A stretch of 64,000 bases of DNA from Paracoccus gahaiensis (GCF_005048225.1 NZ_SUNI01000012.1:1-64000); one strand, 5' to 3'. Counted from the stretch's first letter, positions 34,711 through 44,033 are shown. A program made the numbers and translations. The notes: generated by a model not told the origin, from the sequence alone.

Positions 34711-35019
34711 TCAATTGGCGGGAGTGTCCGCACCTGCCGGGGCATCGATCGTGCCGGCGGGGGCATCGGTGCCGGCGGCGGGCGTGTTGGCACCCTCGGT
34801 GACCACCGGGGGTGCGACATCTTCGCCCAGACCCTCGGCGTCGCTCACCGGAACGTCCGACGGCGGGGCGGTGGTGGAGATGCCGTCGTTCTGCTCGTCC
34901 GCACCGGGCGAGAAGACCAGGAAGGCCAGACCCGCCACGACCAGCGCCACGATGATGGCGATGAGGGCAGGCTTGTGCTTGCTGGCGGCTTTCTGCGGAT
35001 CGTCGTGGTTGTAGGACAT
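34711..35019 (-). CDS. Small single-pass membrane protein with an Ala/Pro/Thr-rich tail
   Basis: A 102-aa protein. A short Lys-containing cytosolic start (MSYNHDDPQKAASKHKP) leads to one TM segment at residues 17-38 (ALIAIIVALVVAGLAFLVF), then 60 periplasmic residues of low complexity with repeated DAPAG-like units (GTDAPAGTIDAPAGADTPAN at the end). Strong GAGAGA/GAACC leader before the ATG. Such proteins are found in many Rhodobacterales; function unknown. Has its own terminator. Confidence 0.75.
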   Translation of the reverse strand: MSYNHDDPQKAASKHKPALIAIIVALVVAGLAFLVFSPGADEQNDGISTTAPPSDVPVSDAEGLGEDVAPPVVTEGANTPAAGTDAPAGTIDAPAGADTPAN

Positions 35020-35237
35020 GGGGGGTTCTCTCTCTGATGAGTCTCATGCCAACGTCGCGCAGGGTGCGGGGTTCCCCTTCCGCCGCCATCCAAAGAGCGC
35101 TCAGGGCGGGGTCTGGGGGTCGGGCGCGGCAATAGGGCCTCAGTGCCCCTCAGGGTGGTTGCCCCCTCCCGCCTCCGTCTGGCATGACGGGGCCAGCGCG
35201 GCATCCGGGCCGCGGACCGATCCCAGGGACCCCGATC

Positions 35238-36101
35238 ATGGCTCTGCCGCGCCCCGCCCCCGCCGCCCTGCCGCAGGGGCTGATCGCCGACAGCCCGCGC
35301 CGGGCGGATCACGCCTATGTCACGCTGGTCAGCAACCCCGCCTATCTGCCGGGCGCCGAGGCGCTGCTGCGCTCGCTGCGGCTGACCGGCACCCGGGCCG
35401 ATCTGGTGGTCCTGCATCGCGGGTTGTCGGAGGCCGATCTGGCCCGCCTGCGTCCACACGCCCCCCGCCTGATCGCCGCCGACCTGCTGCCGACCTCGGT
35501 CGCCTTCGATCAGGCCCATGCCCGCGACGCGCTGCACGCCCGCGCGGCCTTCACCAAGGGCGGCAAGCCCGATTTCCACACGCCTCTGGACAATTTCATC
35601 AAGCTGCGGCTGTGGCAGCTGGATTACGAGGCCTGCGTCTTCATCGATGCCGATGCGCTGGTGCTGCGCGACGTGGACAAGCTGTTCGCCTTTCCCGAAT
35701 TCTGCGCCGCGCCCAATGTCTATGACGGGCTGGACGGGTTTCACCGCATGAATTCGGGCGTCTTCACCGCCCGCCCCGACCCGGCGACCTTCGCGGCGAT
35801 GCTGGACCGGCTGGATCGGCCCGGCGCCTTCTGGCGGCGCACCGACCAGAGCTTCCTGCAGGAGGTCTTTCCCGATTGGCAAGGCCTCTCGATCCATCAC
35901 AACCTGCTGCAATATGTCTGGCTGCACATGCCCGAGCTGTTCGACTGGTCCCAGATCCGCATCCTGCATTTCCAGTACGAGAAGCCCTGGCAGGACCATG
36001 ACAAGGCGCAACGCCTGGCCCCGCTGATCGACCTGTGGCGCCGGATCGCGGCGGGCGGGCCGATGCCCGACCTGTCCACCCTGCCCAAGCCCGGCCCCTG
36101 A
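35238..36101 (+). CDS. GT8-family glycosyltransferase
   Basis: A 287-aa glycosyltransferase of the GT8/glycogenin type. AYVTLVSNPAYLPGAEALLRSL is the nucleotide-sugar-binding start; FIDADALVLRDVDKLF carries the DxD metal site; FHRMNSGVFTARP and HFQYEKPW are also family features. No signal peptide or TM segment, so cytosolic. It overlaps the downstream epimerase by one base (TGATG), which suggests they act in one pathway, perhaps decorating a surface glycan; acceptor unknown. ATG at 35238 is inside the CCGATC ATG context; a longer frame exists upstream. Confidence 0.88.
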   Translation: MALPRPAPAALPQGLIADSPRRADHAYVTLVSNPAYLPGAEALLRSLRLTGTRADLVVLHRGLSEADLARLRPHAPRLIAADLLPTSVAFDQAHARDALHARAAFTKGGKPDFHTPLDNFIKLRLWQLDYEACVFIDADALVLRDVDKLFAFPEFCAAPNVYDGLDGFHRMNSGVFTARPDPATFAAMLDRLDRPGAFWRRTDQSFLQEVFPDWQGLSIHHNLLQYVWLHMPELFDWSQIRILHFQYEKPWQDHDKAQRLAPLIDLWRRIAAGGPMPDLSTLPKPGP

Positions 36102-36913
36102 TGCGCGTCGCGCTGACTGGAGCCTCGGGCATCATCGGCAGCGCCGTGGCCCGCGCCCTGAGCGCCGCCGGGCACGAGGTGACGCCCCTCGGGCGCGCGC
36201 AGGGCTGGCAGCTGGGGATGCCCGCGCCGCTCGGTGGCCAGGAGGCGCTGATCCATTGCGCCCTCGCCCACGCGCCGGGCCGCTATCGCGGCGGCGAGGG
36301 GGACGATCCCGCAGGCTTTCTCGCCGCCAATTTGGACGGCACCCGCGCGCTCTTCGATCAGGCGGCGCAGCAGGGCCTTGGCCGCGTGCTGTTCCTGTCC
36401 TCGCGTGCGGTCCATGACGGGTATCCGGCGGGGATGCGCCTGCCCGACGACCTGCCCCCGCGCCCCACCAGCCTCTACGGACAGGTCAAGGCCGGGGCCG
36501 AGGCGCATCTGGCCCGCCTGCCGCTGTCGGGCTGCGCAATCCGCGCCACCGGGATCTACGGCCCCGGCCCCGCGCATAAATGGCGCCCGCTCTTTGCCGA
36601 ATATCTCGCCGGACGCCCCATCGCCCCCCGCGTCGCGACCGAGGTCCATGTCGACGATCTGGCCCAGGCCCTGATCCTGTTGCTGACCCACCCGGCCCCG
36701 CTGCCCGCCGTGAACTGCAGCGACCTGATCCTGGATCGTCACGATCTCCTCGGCATGGTCCGCGACCTCACCGCCTGCCCGCACCCGCCGCCGCCCCGTG
36801 CCGATCCAAGCCCCCTGCGCCTGCCCGACTGCACGGCCCTCACGACCCTCGGCTGGCATCCCGGCGGCGTCGCGCTGCTGAGCCGGGCCCTCCCAGCGCT
36901 CTTGCGCGACTAG
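36101..36913 (+). CDS. NAD-dependent epimerase/dehydratase (extended SDR)
   Basis: A 270-aa Rossmann-fold enzyme of the nucleotide-sugar epimerase type. Cofactor motif TGASGIIGS at residues 6-14; catalytic SLYGQVK (YxxxK) in the middle; SSRAVHDG and RATGIYGPGP follow the SDR pattern. It is shorter than full UDP-sugar epimerases (about 310-340 aa), closer to the GDP-sugar or uncharacterised SDR groups. Translationally coupled to the GT8 gene. Substrate not predictable. Confidence 0.85.
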   Translation: MRVALTGASGIIGSAVARALSAAGHEVTPLGRAQGWQLGMPAPLGGQEALIHCALAHAPGRYRGGEGDDPAGFLAANLDGTRALFDQAAQQGLGRVLFLSSRAVHDGYPAGMRLPDDLPPRPTSLYGQVKAGAEAHLARLPLSGCAIRATGIYGPGPAHKWRPLFAEYLAGRPIAPRVATEVHVDDLAQALILLLTHPAPLPAVNCSDLILDRHDLLGMVRDLTACPHPPPPRADPSPLRLPDCTALTTLGWHPGGVALLSRALPALLRD

Positions 36914-36922
36914 CGCGGCCCA

Positions 36923-36972
36923 TTCATCTTGGCACAAATATCCTCGGGGGGTCCGGGGGGCGAAGCGCCCCC
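36923..36972 (-). repeat. GC-hairpin/GGATATTT intergenic element, copy 3
   Basis: Read on the minus strand: hairpin GGGGGCG-CTT-CGCCCCC (36972-36956), then GGACCCCCCGA and the 21-nt core at 36943-36923, identical to the core at 22016-22036. It lies between the convergent epimerase and cobT genes, so it would be in the 3' untranslated part of the cobT transcript. Confidence 0.8.
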
Positions 36973-36993
36973 GGCCGTCGCGGGACGCAAGCT

Positions 36994-38862
36994 TCAGCCG
37001 CGCCGGATCGAGGCCATGCCCAGCACCCGCGCGCGCTTCCTCGGATCGCTGTCGAACAGCGCGGCCAGCTGCTCGGTGATCGCGCCGGCAAGCTGCTCGG
37101 CATCGGTAATGGTCACCGCGCGGCCATAATATCGCGTCACGTCATGGCCGATGCCGATGGCCAGCAGCTCGACCGCGCGGCGCTTCTCGACCATGGCGAT
37201 CACGTCGCGCAGATGGCGTTCCAGGAAGTTCGCCGGGTTCACCGACAGGGTCGAATCATCGACCGGCGCCCCGTCCGAGATCACCATCAGGATCTTGCGC
37301 GCCTCGGCCCGGCGGGTCAGGCGCTTATGCGCCCATTCCAGCGCCTCGCCGTCGATGTTCTCCTTCAGCAGCCCTTCCTTCATCATCAGTCCCAGATTGG
37401 GACGCACGCGGCGCCAGGGGGCGTCGGCGGACTTGTAGATGATGTGGCGCAGGTCGTTCAGGCGGCCGGGCTGGGCGGGACGGCCCGCCGCCAGCCAGGC
37501 CTCGCGCGACTGCCCGCCCTTCCAGGCGCGGGTGGTGAAGCCCAGGATCTCGACCTTCACGTTGCAGCGCTCCAGCGTGCGGGCCAGCACATCGGCGCAG
37601 ATCGCGGCGATGCTGATCGGGCGCCCGCGCATCGAGCCGGAATTGTCGATCAGCAGGGTCACCACCGTGTCGCGGAATTCGGTGTCCTTCTCGACCTTGA
37701 AACTCAACGGAGTTGTCGGGTTCGCCACCACGCGAGCCAGTCGCCCCGCATCCAGCACGCCCTCCTCCTTGTCGAATTCCCAGCTGCGGTTCTGCTGGGC
37801 CTGAAGGCGGCGCTGCAACTTGTTGGCCAGGCGGCTGACGGCGCCGCGCAGGGGCTCTAGCTGCTTGTCCAGATAGGCGCGCAGGCGCTCCAGCTCGGCG
37901 GGATCGGCCAGATCCTCGGCGCGGATCTCCTCGTCCCAGGTCTGGGCAAAGATCCGGTAATCGGGGCTGGCCTCGCTGACCGGGGGCGGCAGATCGGGCG
38001 GGTTGTCCTGGTCGGGCATCTCGGCCTCGTCGGACATCTCGTCCTCGGACCCCTCATCCATGCTGACCTGGGCCTGACGCTCGTCCTGGGTCTGCTCCTG
38101 ACTGCGCTCGGGGCTGGCCTCGCTGTCCTCGCCCTCCTCCTCGTCCTGAGACTGGCTGTCGCCGGACTCCTCGTCCTGCTCGGCATTGTCCTCGGCGTCG
38201 TCGTCCTGCGGCTGGTCGGGATCCTCGCCCAGCTGGTCGCCATAGCCCAGATCGGTGATGATGCGCCGCGACAGCCGGGCGAAGGCCGCCTGATCGGCCA
38301 GCGCGCCGTTCACGTCGGCCAGCGCGCCCGAGGCCTGGCTTTCCACGAAGGGCCGCCACAGGTCCGCCACATGCTGCGCCCCGGGCGGCAGGGCGCGGCC
38401 CGTCGCCGCCTGCCGCAGGATATAGCCCGCCGCGACCGACAGGGGCGCATCGGCAGGCGCCTTGATCTGGGCATAGCCCTTCTTGTCGGCCTCGGCGCCG
38501 ATCTTCACGTCGATATTGGACAGGGCGCCGGGCATGTCGCGGGCGCCGAGCGCCTCGCAGCGCGCCGTCTCCATGGCCTCGTACAGCTCGCGCGCCATCG
38601 GGCCCGCCGGGGTATAGCGGCTGTGCAGACCCGCGTCGTGATGCCGCATCCGCATGGCCAGCGCATCCGCCGTGCCGCGCGCCAGCAGGACCTCATCGCG
38701 GCCCATGCGGCGACTGATCTGCGGCAGGCGCATGGTGTCGCCCGCCACGCCCGCCGGATCGGCGCTGTAGGTCACGTTCAGATCGCGGTCATGGGCCAGC
38801 GCCCGTGTCGCCTCGGACAGGGCCTTCTTGAACGGATCGGCGGGATTGTCGGATTTCTTCAT
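36994..38862 (-). CDS. cobT: Aerobic cobaltochelatase subunit CobT
   Basis: A 622-aa subunit of the ATP-dependent CobNST chelatase that inserts cobalt into hydrogenobyrinate a,c-diamide in aerobic B12 synthesis. The N-terminal part ([20 protein letters not shown]) is typical. Residues about 205-290 are an extreme Asp/Glu/Gln/Ser-rich linker. The C-terminal von Willebrand A domain has the MIDAS motif DNSGSMRG and [12 protein letters not shown]. It pairs with CobS (41.2 kb); the two usually lie together but here are about 1.9 kb apart, with two plus-strand genes between. cobN is not in the window. Confidence 0.96.
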   Translation of the reverse strand: MKKSDNPADPFKKALSEATRALAHDRDLNVTYSADPAGVAGDTMRLPQISRRMGRDEVLLARGTADALAMRMRHHDAGLHSRYTPAGPMARELYEAMETARCEALGARDMPGALSNIDVKIGAEADKKGYAQIKAPADAPLSVAAGYILRQAATGRALPPGAQHVADLWRPFVESQASGALADVNGALADQAAFARLSRRIITDLGYGDQLGEDPDQPQDDDAEDNAEQDEESGDSQSQDEEEGEDSEASPERSQEQTQDERQAQVSMDEGSEDEMSDEAEMPDQDNPPDLPPPVSEASPDYRIFAQTWDEEIRAEDLADPAELERLRAYLDKQLEPLRGAVSRLANKLQRRLQAQQNRSWEFDKEEGVLDAGRLARVVANPTTPLSFKVEKDTEFRDTVVTLLIDNSGSMRGRPISIAAICADVLARTLERCNVKVEILGFTTRAWKGGQSREAWLAAGRPAQPGRLNDLRHIIYKSADAPWRRVRPNLGLMMKEGLLKENIDGEALEWAHKRLTRRAEARKILMVISDGAPVDDSTLSVNPANFLERHLRDVIAMVEKRRAVELLAIGIGHDVTRYYGRAVTITDAEQLAGAITEQLAALFDSDPRKRARVLGMASIRRG

Positions 38863-38978
38863 GCCCTTTATAGACCACCGCCCGCCGCGCCAGACAAGAG
38901 GGCCCGACAGGGCCCGTCAGGCAACCGATCCCGCCCCGCATGTGTTAGGGTGCCAGTTCCCCCAGCCCGAGGTTGTCC

Positions 38979-39563
38979 ATGTCCACTCCCCGCATCGCCG
39001 TCATCATCGGCTCGACCCGCAAGACCCGCTTTGCCGACAAGCCCGCCCAGTGGTTCATGGACCAGGTGGCCGAGCATGCCGATCTGGACTTCGAGCTGGT
39101 CGATCTGCGCGATCAGGACCTGCCCTTCTTCGACGAGGCCGCCTCGAATCTCTGGGCCCCGTCCAGCGATCCGCGCGCCGTCGCGTGGCAGCATAAGCTG
39201 GCCGGGTTCGACGGCTTCGTCTTCGTCGTGGCCGAGTACAACCACTCGATCACTGGCGCGCTGAAGAACGCGCTGGATCAGGCCTACAAGGAATGGAACC
39301 GCAAGCCGATGGCGGCGCTGGCCTATGGCGGCGTGGGCGGCGCGCGGGCGGTGGAGCAGTTGCGGCTGATCGCGGTCGAGCTGCAGATGGTCCCTTTGCG
39401 CAATGCCGTCCATATCGGCGGCGGCGATTTCATGAAGGTCTCGCCCTTGGGCGAGGACGCGCCCATGTCGGCGATCGAGGATCACCTGAAAGGGTCGGTC
39501 AAGGGCATGCTGGGCGAGCTGACCTTCTGGGCCCGCCTGCTGAAGGACGCGCCCAAGCCCTGA
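38979..39563 (+). CDS. NAD(P)H-dependent FMN reductase
   Basis: A 194-aa flavodoxin-fold reductase of the NADPH-dependent FMN reductase family. FMN phosphate-binding start IIGSTRKTRFADKPAQWF; GFVFVVAEYNHSITGALKNALD is the second family motif; AYGGVGGARAVEQLR the third. Could serve as quinone, azo or chromate reductase; in this position a cobalt-reductase role for B12 synthesis is conceivable but only from location. ATG at 38979 is preferred to an upstream TTG at 38973; GAGG precedes it. Confidence 0.92.
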   Translation: MSTPRIAVIIGSTRKTRFADKPAQWFMDQVAEHADLDFELVDLRDQDLPFFDEAASNLWAPSSDPRAVAWQHKLAGFDGFVFVVAEYNHSITGALKNALDQAYKEWNRKPMAALAYGGVGGARAVEQLRLIAVELQMVPLRNAVHIGGGDFMKVSPLGEDAPMSAIEDHLKGSVKGMLGELTFWARLLKDAPKP

Positions 39564-39854
39564 GGCTGCCGGACCTGAGCCGCCGGGCCGGGCATCGCCC
39601 TCCGGCGGATTTTGGGATCCCGGATGACAGGGATGAGGTCACCCGACGCCTTCCGGTTGCGGCAGGCCGAGGCTCACCTCCCGGAAGGAGCGGCCATGCC
39701 CATTGCGTGGGCGGAGTTTCGCCGCTTTGCCAAGGTGAACCAAACTGGACGTGACACATCGGGCCGGTCGGTTATGGATCGGGCATCTTCCGGTTCACCC
39801 TGCGCCTGCTCCGTTTCGACGGGTTGCCGCGCCCTGATGATGAAGGTTCGCGAC

Positions 39855-40529
39855 ATGACAAAACGCTGTAAACCTGCAGGACCCCGCCGCGCCGCGCTGT
39901 CGATCATGGCCTGCCTGATGGCGACCCAGGTTGGCGCGCAGGGAAGCGGGCTTCCGGATGCCCAGGACATCTGGCGGCATCTGCCCCCCCTGCCCGGCCA
40001 GACCGCCGCACCCGCCCCGACGCCCGAGCCGACACCCGAACCTGTGCCCGCACCCGCGCCAACCGCCGCGCCCGCGCCGGCGCCCGAACCTGCGCCCCAA
40101 CCCGCGCCGGTCCCCCGACCCGCCGCGCCGGCGCCGGCGGCCCCCCAGCCCGCCCCGCCTGTCACTGCAGCGCCCTTCCCCCCGCCGGTCTCGACGGTGC
40201 CGCAGGGTGCCCCGCAGACCACTGCGCCCGGATTCTCGCGCACGCTGGCAGAGGCGCGGGTCGTGATCCATTATCCCGAGGGTCGCGGATACCAGCGATC
40301 CGTGGAACTCGACCGCCTTCTGCGCGCGGTCGGCACGGGAGAGGTCGAGACACGCCCGGTCCGCTATGCGGTCGACCGACAGAGCATCCGCTATTACCAC
40401 GCCGCAGACCGCGAGGTGACAGGCACGATCAGTGAGTTGGTCGGCGGGGGGGGGTGGGCGACCGTGTCCGATTTCACGTCTTACCGCCCCACCCCCCGGA
40501 TCGGGACGATCGAGATCTGGCTGCCCTGA
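39855..40529 (+). CDS. Exported protein with a proline-rich linker and a conserved C-terminal domain
   Basis: A 224-aa protein. Residues 1-29 form a signal peptide (SIMACLMATQVGAQG). Residues 45-125 are a long Ala/Pro/Glu repeat region (APTPEPTPEPVPAPAP), a rigid spacer suited to crossing the periplasm. The C-terminal 95 residues look folded: RVVIHYPEGRGY, SIRYYHAADREV and TPRIGTIEIWLP, a pattern resembling LytR_C-type or related envelope domains. GAAGG lies 8 nt before ATG 39855; the open frame continues upstream but without coding character. Function unknown. Confidence 0.7.
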   Translation: MTKRCKPAGPRRAALSIMACLMATQVGAQGSGLPDAQDIWRHLPPLPGQTAAPAPTPEPTPEPVPAPAPTAAPAPAPEPAPQPAPVPRPAAPAPAAPQPAPPVTAAPFPPPVSTVPQGAPQTTAPGFSRTLAEARVVIHYPEGRGYQRSVELDRLLRAVGTGEVETRPVRYAVDRQSIRYYHAADREVTGTISELVGGGGWATVSDFTSYRPTPRIGTIEIWLP

Positions 40530-40641
40530 GGCAGCGCAGACCGGCGGTCGTCAGGGACCAATAACCCTGTGGTGCGGAGGGTGCTGCACAGTGCAGCGCC
40601 CCCTCCGGGATCGGCTTCGGATGGGGGTCGATTGCCGCCTG

Positions 40642-40764
40642 TCAGGGCGCGGCCTCCTCGGGGCGACAGAAGGGCGGCACCGGATCCTGCGCCGCCGACC
40701 AGTCGGCCGCGCGGATCAGGGCCGTTTGCCGACCCTCCTCGCGCCGCGCGGCGCCGCCCCTCAC
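40642..40764 (-). CDS. Possible 40-aa protein coupled to cobS
   Basis: A GTG at 40764 overlaps the cobS stop (GTGA) and opens a 40-codon frame: it starts [20 protein letters not shown] after the initiator and ends [14 protein letters not shown]. It has an Arg-rich start and a single Cys. Tight overlap of this kind is typical of real coupled genes in this genome (at least eight cases in the window), which is the main support. I recognise no family. It could also be a chance frame in GC-rich DNA. Confidence 0.35.
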   Translation of the reverse strand: MRGGAARREEGRQTALIRAADWSAAQDPVPPFCRPEEAAP

Positions 40765-41732
40765 AATGCGCGGGCGGCGGCGCTTTCGGGCAGTTCCTCG
40801 TCGAAGAGGCGCTGGTAGAACTCGGCCACGGTCTGGCGTTCCAGCTCGTCGCACTTGTTGAGGAAGGTCAGCCGGAAGGCATAGCCCACATTCTCGAAGA
40901 TGCGGGTGTTCTGCGCCCAAGAGATCACCGTGCGCGGGCTCATGACCGTGGACAGATCGCCCTGCATGAAGGCCGTGCGGGTCAGGTCGGCCAGCGTGAC
41001 CATCTGGTTGATGGTCTTGCGGCCCTTCTCGGTGTTGTATTGCGGGACCTTGGCCAGCACGATGGCGGCCTCGGCGTCGTGGGACAGGTAGTTCAGCGTG
41101 GCGACCAGCGACCAGCGGTCCATCTGGCCCTGGTTGATCTGCTGCGTGCCGTGATAGAGGCCGGTCGTGTCGCCGAGGCCCACCGTGTTGGCGGTCGCGA
41201 AGAGGCGGAAGAACGGGTTGGGCGTGATCACCTCGTTCTGGTCCAGGAGCGTCAGCTTGCCGTCCGCCTCCAGCACGCGCTGGATCACGAACATCACGTC
41301 CGCGCGGCCCGCGTCGTATTCGTCGAAGACGATGGCGGTCGGGTTGCGCAGCGCCCAGGGCAGGATGCCCTCGTGGAACACGGTGACCTGCTTGCCGTCG
41401 ACCAGCTTGATCGCGTCCTTGCCGATCAGGTCGATCCGGCTGACATGGCTGTCCAGGTTCACGCGCACGCAGGGCCAGTTCAGCCGCGCCGCGATCTGTT
41501 CGATATGGGTCGACTTGCCGGTGCCGTGATAGCCCTGGATCATCACGCGGCGGTTATAGGCAAAGCCCGCCAGGATCGCCATCGTGGTGTCGGGGTCGAA
41601 CTTGTAGGTGCTGTCGATCTCGGGGACGCGCTCGGATCGGTCGGCAAAGCCCTTGACCTTCATGTCGCTGTCCAGACCGAACACCTCGCGCAGGTCGATC
41701 TCTTCGGTAGGTTTCGCGTTCATGTCCAGCAT
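40761..41732 (-). CDS. cobS: Aerobic cobaltochelatase subunit CobS
   Basis: A 323-aa AAA+ ATPase subunit of CobNST; CobS hexamers drive cobalt insertion with CobT. Walker [11 protein letters not shown], Walker B-type [17 protein letters not shown], and sensor region [20 protein letters not shown] at 41732 gives [20 protein letters not shown], matching the usual N-terminus; ATG at 41723 is a possible alternative. Divergent from the ECF sigma gene. Not adjacent to cobT. Confidence 0.96.
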   Translation of the reverse strand: MLDMNAKPTEEIDLREVFGLDSDMKVKGFADRSERVPEIDSTYKFDPDTTMAILAGFAYNRRVMIQGYHGTGKSTHIEQIAARLNWPCVRVNLDSHVSRIDLIGKDAIKLVDGKQVTVFHEGILPWALRNPTAIVFDEYDAGRADVMFVIQRVLEADGKLTLLDQNEVITPNPFFRLFATANTVGLGDTTGLYHGTQQINQGQMDRWSLVATLNYLSHDAEAAIVLAKVPQYNTEKGRKTINQMVTLADLTRTAFMQGDLSTVMSPRTVISWAQNTRIFENVGYAFRLTFLNKCDELERQTVAEFYQRLFDEELPESAAARAL

Positions 41733-41829
41733 CGGCCCGGGCCCTTTCCATCGCATCGGCGCATTGATCGCGCATTCGCCGGGCAGGTGCAAGACGGGCC
41801 TGTGCCGCGGGCGGGCGGTGACGGGCGCG

Positions 41830-41858
41830 TTGACGGGCGGGGGCGGGCTTCCTAAGGT
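41830..41858 (+). promoter_or_regulatory. Promoter of the ECF sigma operon
   Basis: TTGACG (41830-41835), 17 nt, TAAGGT (41853-41858): a housekeeping-type site 43 nt before the TTG start. It does not resemble the ECF-type site found before the fasciclin gene, so the sigma gene may be made constitutively. Confidence 0.5.
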
Positions 41859-41900
41859 GCGCCCTATCGCGGCCACCCTCACGGCAAGGACGACCCGGTT

Positions 41901-42455
41901 TTGACAGATGCCCGCCGATCCGACCTGGAAAACCTGATCTCGCGCGTGGCCCTGGGCGACCGGGCAGCCTTCGATGCGCTTTATGACGCCACCTCGGCCA
42001 AGCTGCACGCGGTCTGCCTGTCGGTCCTCAAGGACCGCCCCGAGGCCGAGGAGACCCTGCAGGAGGTCTATATCCGCGTCTGGCAGGGCGCCGCGCGCTA
42101 TGCCGCGAACGGGCTGTCGCCGATGACCTGGCTGATCACCATCGCCCGGAACCGGTCCATCGACCGGCTGCGGGCGCGCAGCGCGCGCCCCGTCACCGCG
42201 CCCGAGGATGCGGCGGCGCAGGTCGCCTCGGGCGATCCCAGCCCCGAATCGGCGACCATCGCCGCGCAGGAGCGCCGGATGCTGCACGAATGCCTGGCGC
42301 AGCTGGCGGCGCCGCAGGCCGGGGCGGTGCGGGCCGTCTATCTGGAGGGCTTCAGCTATGCCGATCTGGCCGAGCGCGAGGGCCTGCCCATCAACACCGT
42401 GCGCAGCTGGCTGCGCCGCAGCCTGCTGCGGCTGAAGGACTGCGTGACGCAATGA
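41901..42455 (+). CDS. ECF sigma factor (SigK-like)
   Basis: A 184-aa group IV sigma factor. Region 2 covers about residues 22-90 ([20 protein letters not shown], then [13 protein letters not shown] and [20 protein letters not shown]); region 4 is at 125-180 ([20 protein letters not shown], then LRRSLLRLK). Start codon is TTG at 41901, with AAGGA 10 nt upstream; no ATG fits. It overlaps the anti-sigma gene by 4 nt (ATGA). The partner and the downstream fasciclin gene recall the SigK/RskA/MPT70 system of mycobacteria. Confidence 0.93.
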   Translation: MTDARRSDLENLISRVALGDRAAFDALYDATSAKLHAVCLSVLKDRPEAEETLQEVYIRVWQGAARYAANGLSPMTWLITIARNRSIDRLRARSARPVTAPEDAAAQVASGDPSPESATIAAQERRMLHECLAQLAAPQAGAVRAVYLEGFSYADLAEREGLPINTVRSWLRRSLLRLKDCVTQ

Positions 42456-43174
42456 CCCCCGACACCCCCCTGACCCCCGCCGAGGATGACGAGGCGCTGG
42501 CTGCGGAACTGGTCCTGGGCCTGCTGGAGGGCGAGGCGGCCGAAGCCGCCATGGCCCGGCTGACGCAGGACCCGGGCTTTGCCCGCGCGGTACGTGGCTG
42601 GCAGGAGCGGCTGGCCGGGCTGGCCGAGGGGCTGACCCCGGTCATGGCCCCCGCCCGCGCGCGCCAGGCGATCCGCGAGCGGCTTGGCCATGCCCGCGCG
42701 CCGCTGACCATCGATCCCAATGCCCGCGCGGCATGGTGGCGCGGCCCGGCCGGATGGCTGGCGGGCCTTCTGGCAGTCGCCGCGACCCTGGCCCTGCTGT
42801 GGCTGCCCGGCCAGCCCGGACCCGAGGCGCCCATGGCCCCCGGCGCGCCGGTCTATCAGGCGCAGCTGTCGGGCGCCGACGCCGTCCTGCGGGCCGCCGC
42901 CCGGATCGAGGGCCGCGACATGCGCATCGCCTTGGAAAGCGGCGCCGCGCCCGAGGGCCGGGACTGGGAGGTCTGGTGGATCGGGTCCGAGGACGCGACC
43001 CCCGTCTCGATGGGCGTGATGCCGCGCGACGGCGAGATGCGCATGACCCTGCCCGAGGGGATGGAGCCCTCGCCCCTGGTGCGGCTCGCGCTGTCGGACG
43101 AGCCGGCGGGCGGATCGCCCACCGGACAGGCCACCGGCCCGGTCATGGCCATCGCGGCCCTCACCGCGTTGTGA
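42452..43174 (+). CDS. Anti-sigma factor, RskA/anti-sigma-K type
   Basis: A 240-aa membrane anti-sigma factor. Cytosolic zinc-less anti-sigma domain at residues 10-90 ([36 protein letters not shown]), one TM segment at 101-119 ([19 protein letters not shown]), and a periplasmic RskA C-terminal domain ([27 protein letters not shown]-like [20 protein letters not shown]). It should hold the ECF sigma factor at the membrane until cleaved. Coupled to the sigma gene by ATGA. Confidence 0.9.
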   Translation: MTPDTPLTPAEDDEALAAELVLGLLEGEAAEAAMARLTQDPGFARAVRGWQERLAGLAEGLTPVMAPARARQAIRERLGHARAPLTIDPNARAAWWRGPAGWLAGLLAVAATLALLWLPGQPGPEAPMAPGAPVYQAQLSGADAVLRAAARIEGRDMRIALESGAAPEGRDWEVWWIGSEDATPVSMGVMPRDGEMRMTLPEGMEPSPLVRLALSDEPAGGSPTGQATGPVMAIAALTAL

Positions 43175-43197
43175 TGACGGGGTGATCGGGCCCCGGC

Positions 43198-43224
43198 GCA
43201 ACTAAACCCCTCCCCTCGCGTGTT
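43198..43224 (+). promoter_or_regulatory. ECF-type promoter of the fasciclin gene
   Basis: GCAACT (43198-43203), 15 nt, CGTGTT (43219-43224). ECF sigma factors favour an AAC-containing -35 and a CGT-containing -10 at this spacing. It lies 51 nt before the fasciclin start and just after the anti-sigma gene, so the module's own sigma factor is the natural candidate. Confidence 0.45.
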
Positions 43225-43274
43225 TGGGGGTATCGGGCGCAGAGATGCGCCGGACCCAACCGGAGGAAAAGTCC

Positions 43275-43841
43275 ATGAACACCCGCTTTGCCACGATCGG
43301 CGCGTCGATTCTTGCCACCACCGTTGCCCTGTCCGCTCCTGCCCTCGCCCAGAACACGATGGTCGGCGGCGCCGAGATGCTGCCCACCAACAATATTGTC
43401 GAGAACGCCGTGAACTCGGCCGATCACACCACGCTGGTCGCCGCCGTGCAGGCCGCCGGCCTGGCCGAGACGCTGTCGGGCCCCGGCCCCTTCACCGTCT
43501 TCGCACCCACCAACGCCGCCTTCGAGAAGCTGCCCGAGGGCACCGTCGAGGGCCTGCTGGAGCCCGAGAGCCTCGAGGCCCTGCAGACCATCCTGACCTG
43601 CCATGTCGTGCCCACCGAGGCCTTCTCGACCGCGGTCGGCAACATGATCCTGCAGGGCGGCGGCTCGGCCGCGCTGGAGACCGTGGGCGGCTGCACGCTG
43701 ACCGCCTCGATCCGCGCCAGCGACAATGCACTGCAGATCACCGACGAGAACGGCAATGCCGCCACCGTCCTGATCCCCGATGTGGACCAGTCGAACGGCG
43801 TGATCCATGTCGTCGACACGGTGCTGCTGCCCGCCGCGTAA
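43275..43841 (+). CDS. Secreted fasciclin-domain protein
   Basis: A 188-aa exported protein: signal peptide 1-25 (ending PALAQ), then one FAS1 domain with H1 box GPFTVFAPTNAAFEKLP and H2 box NGVIHVVDTVLLP. Two cysteines (in LTCHVVP and GGCTLTA) could form a disulfide. FAS1 proteins act in adhesion or as small envelope antigens. Strong GGAGGAAAA RBS. It follows the ECF sigma/anti-sigma pair behind its own ECF-like promoter and ends in a strong terminator, so it is probably the main target of that sigma factor. Confidence 0.93.
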   Translation: MNTRFATIGASILATTVALSAPALAQNTMVGGAEMLPTNNIVENAVNSADHTTLVAAVQAAGLAETLSGPGPFTVFAPTNAAFEKLPEGTVEGLLEPESLEALQTILTCHVVPTEAFSTAVGNMILQGGGSAALETVGGCTLTASIRASDNALQITDENGNAATVLIPDVDQSNGVIHVVDTVLLPAA

Positions 43842-43896
43842 GGCACGCAGCCGGAGGCCGGATCCGTCCGGCCCCCGATCCGATTTCTGAGTGCCG

Positions 43897-43926
43897 CCCG
43901 CGCAGACCCATCTGCGCGGGTTTTTT
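43897..43926 (+). terminator. Strong intrinsic terminator of the fasciclin gene
   Basis: CCCGCGCAGA (43897-43906), loop CCCA, TCTGCGCGGG (43911-43920), then TTTTTT (43921-43926). A perfect 10-bp stem with six Ts; the clearest terminator in the window. Confidence 0.92.
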
Positions 43927-44033
43927 GTGGCCCGTGGCCGCGCGGGCGATGAACCCCCTTGCCTCGGGCGCGTTGCCGGGTGCCACTGCGCTGCGGCAGG
44001 ATGCCGCAACCGGGGCTTTCGAGGGACGATGAC

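Noticed and set aside
34711..35019. DAPAG-type repeats as a CRISPR or VNTR
   Set aside because: Only a protein-level low-complexity tail; the DNA units are short, imperfect and in frame.
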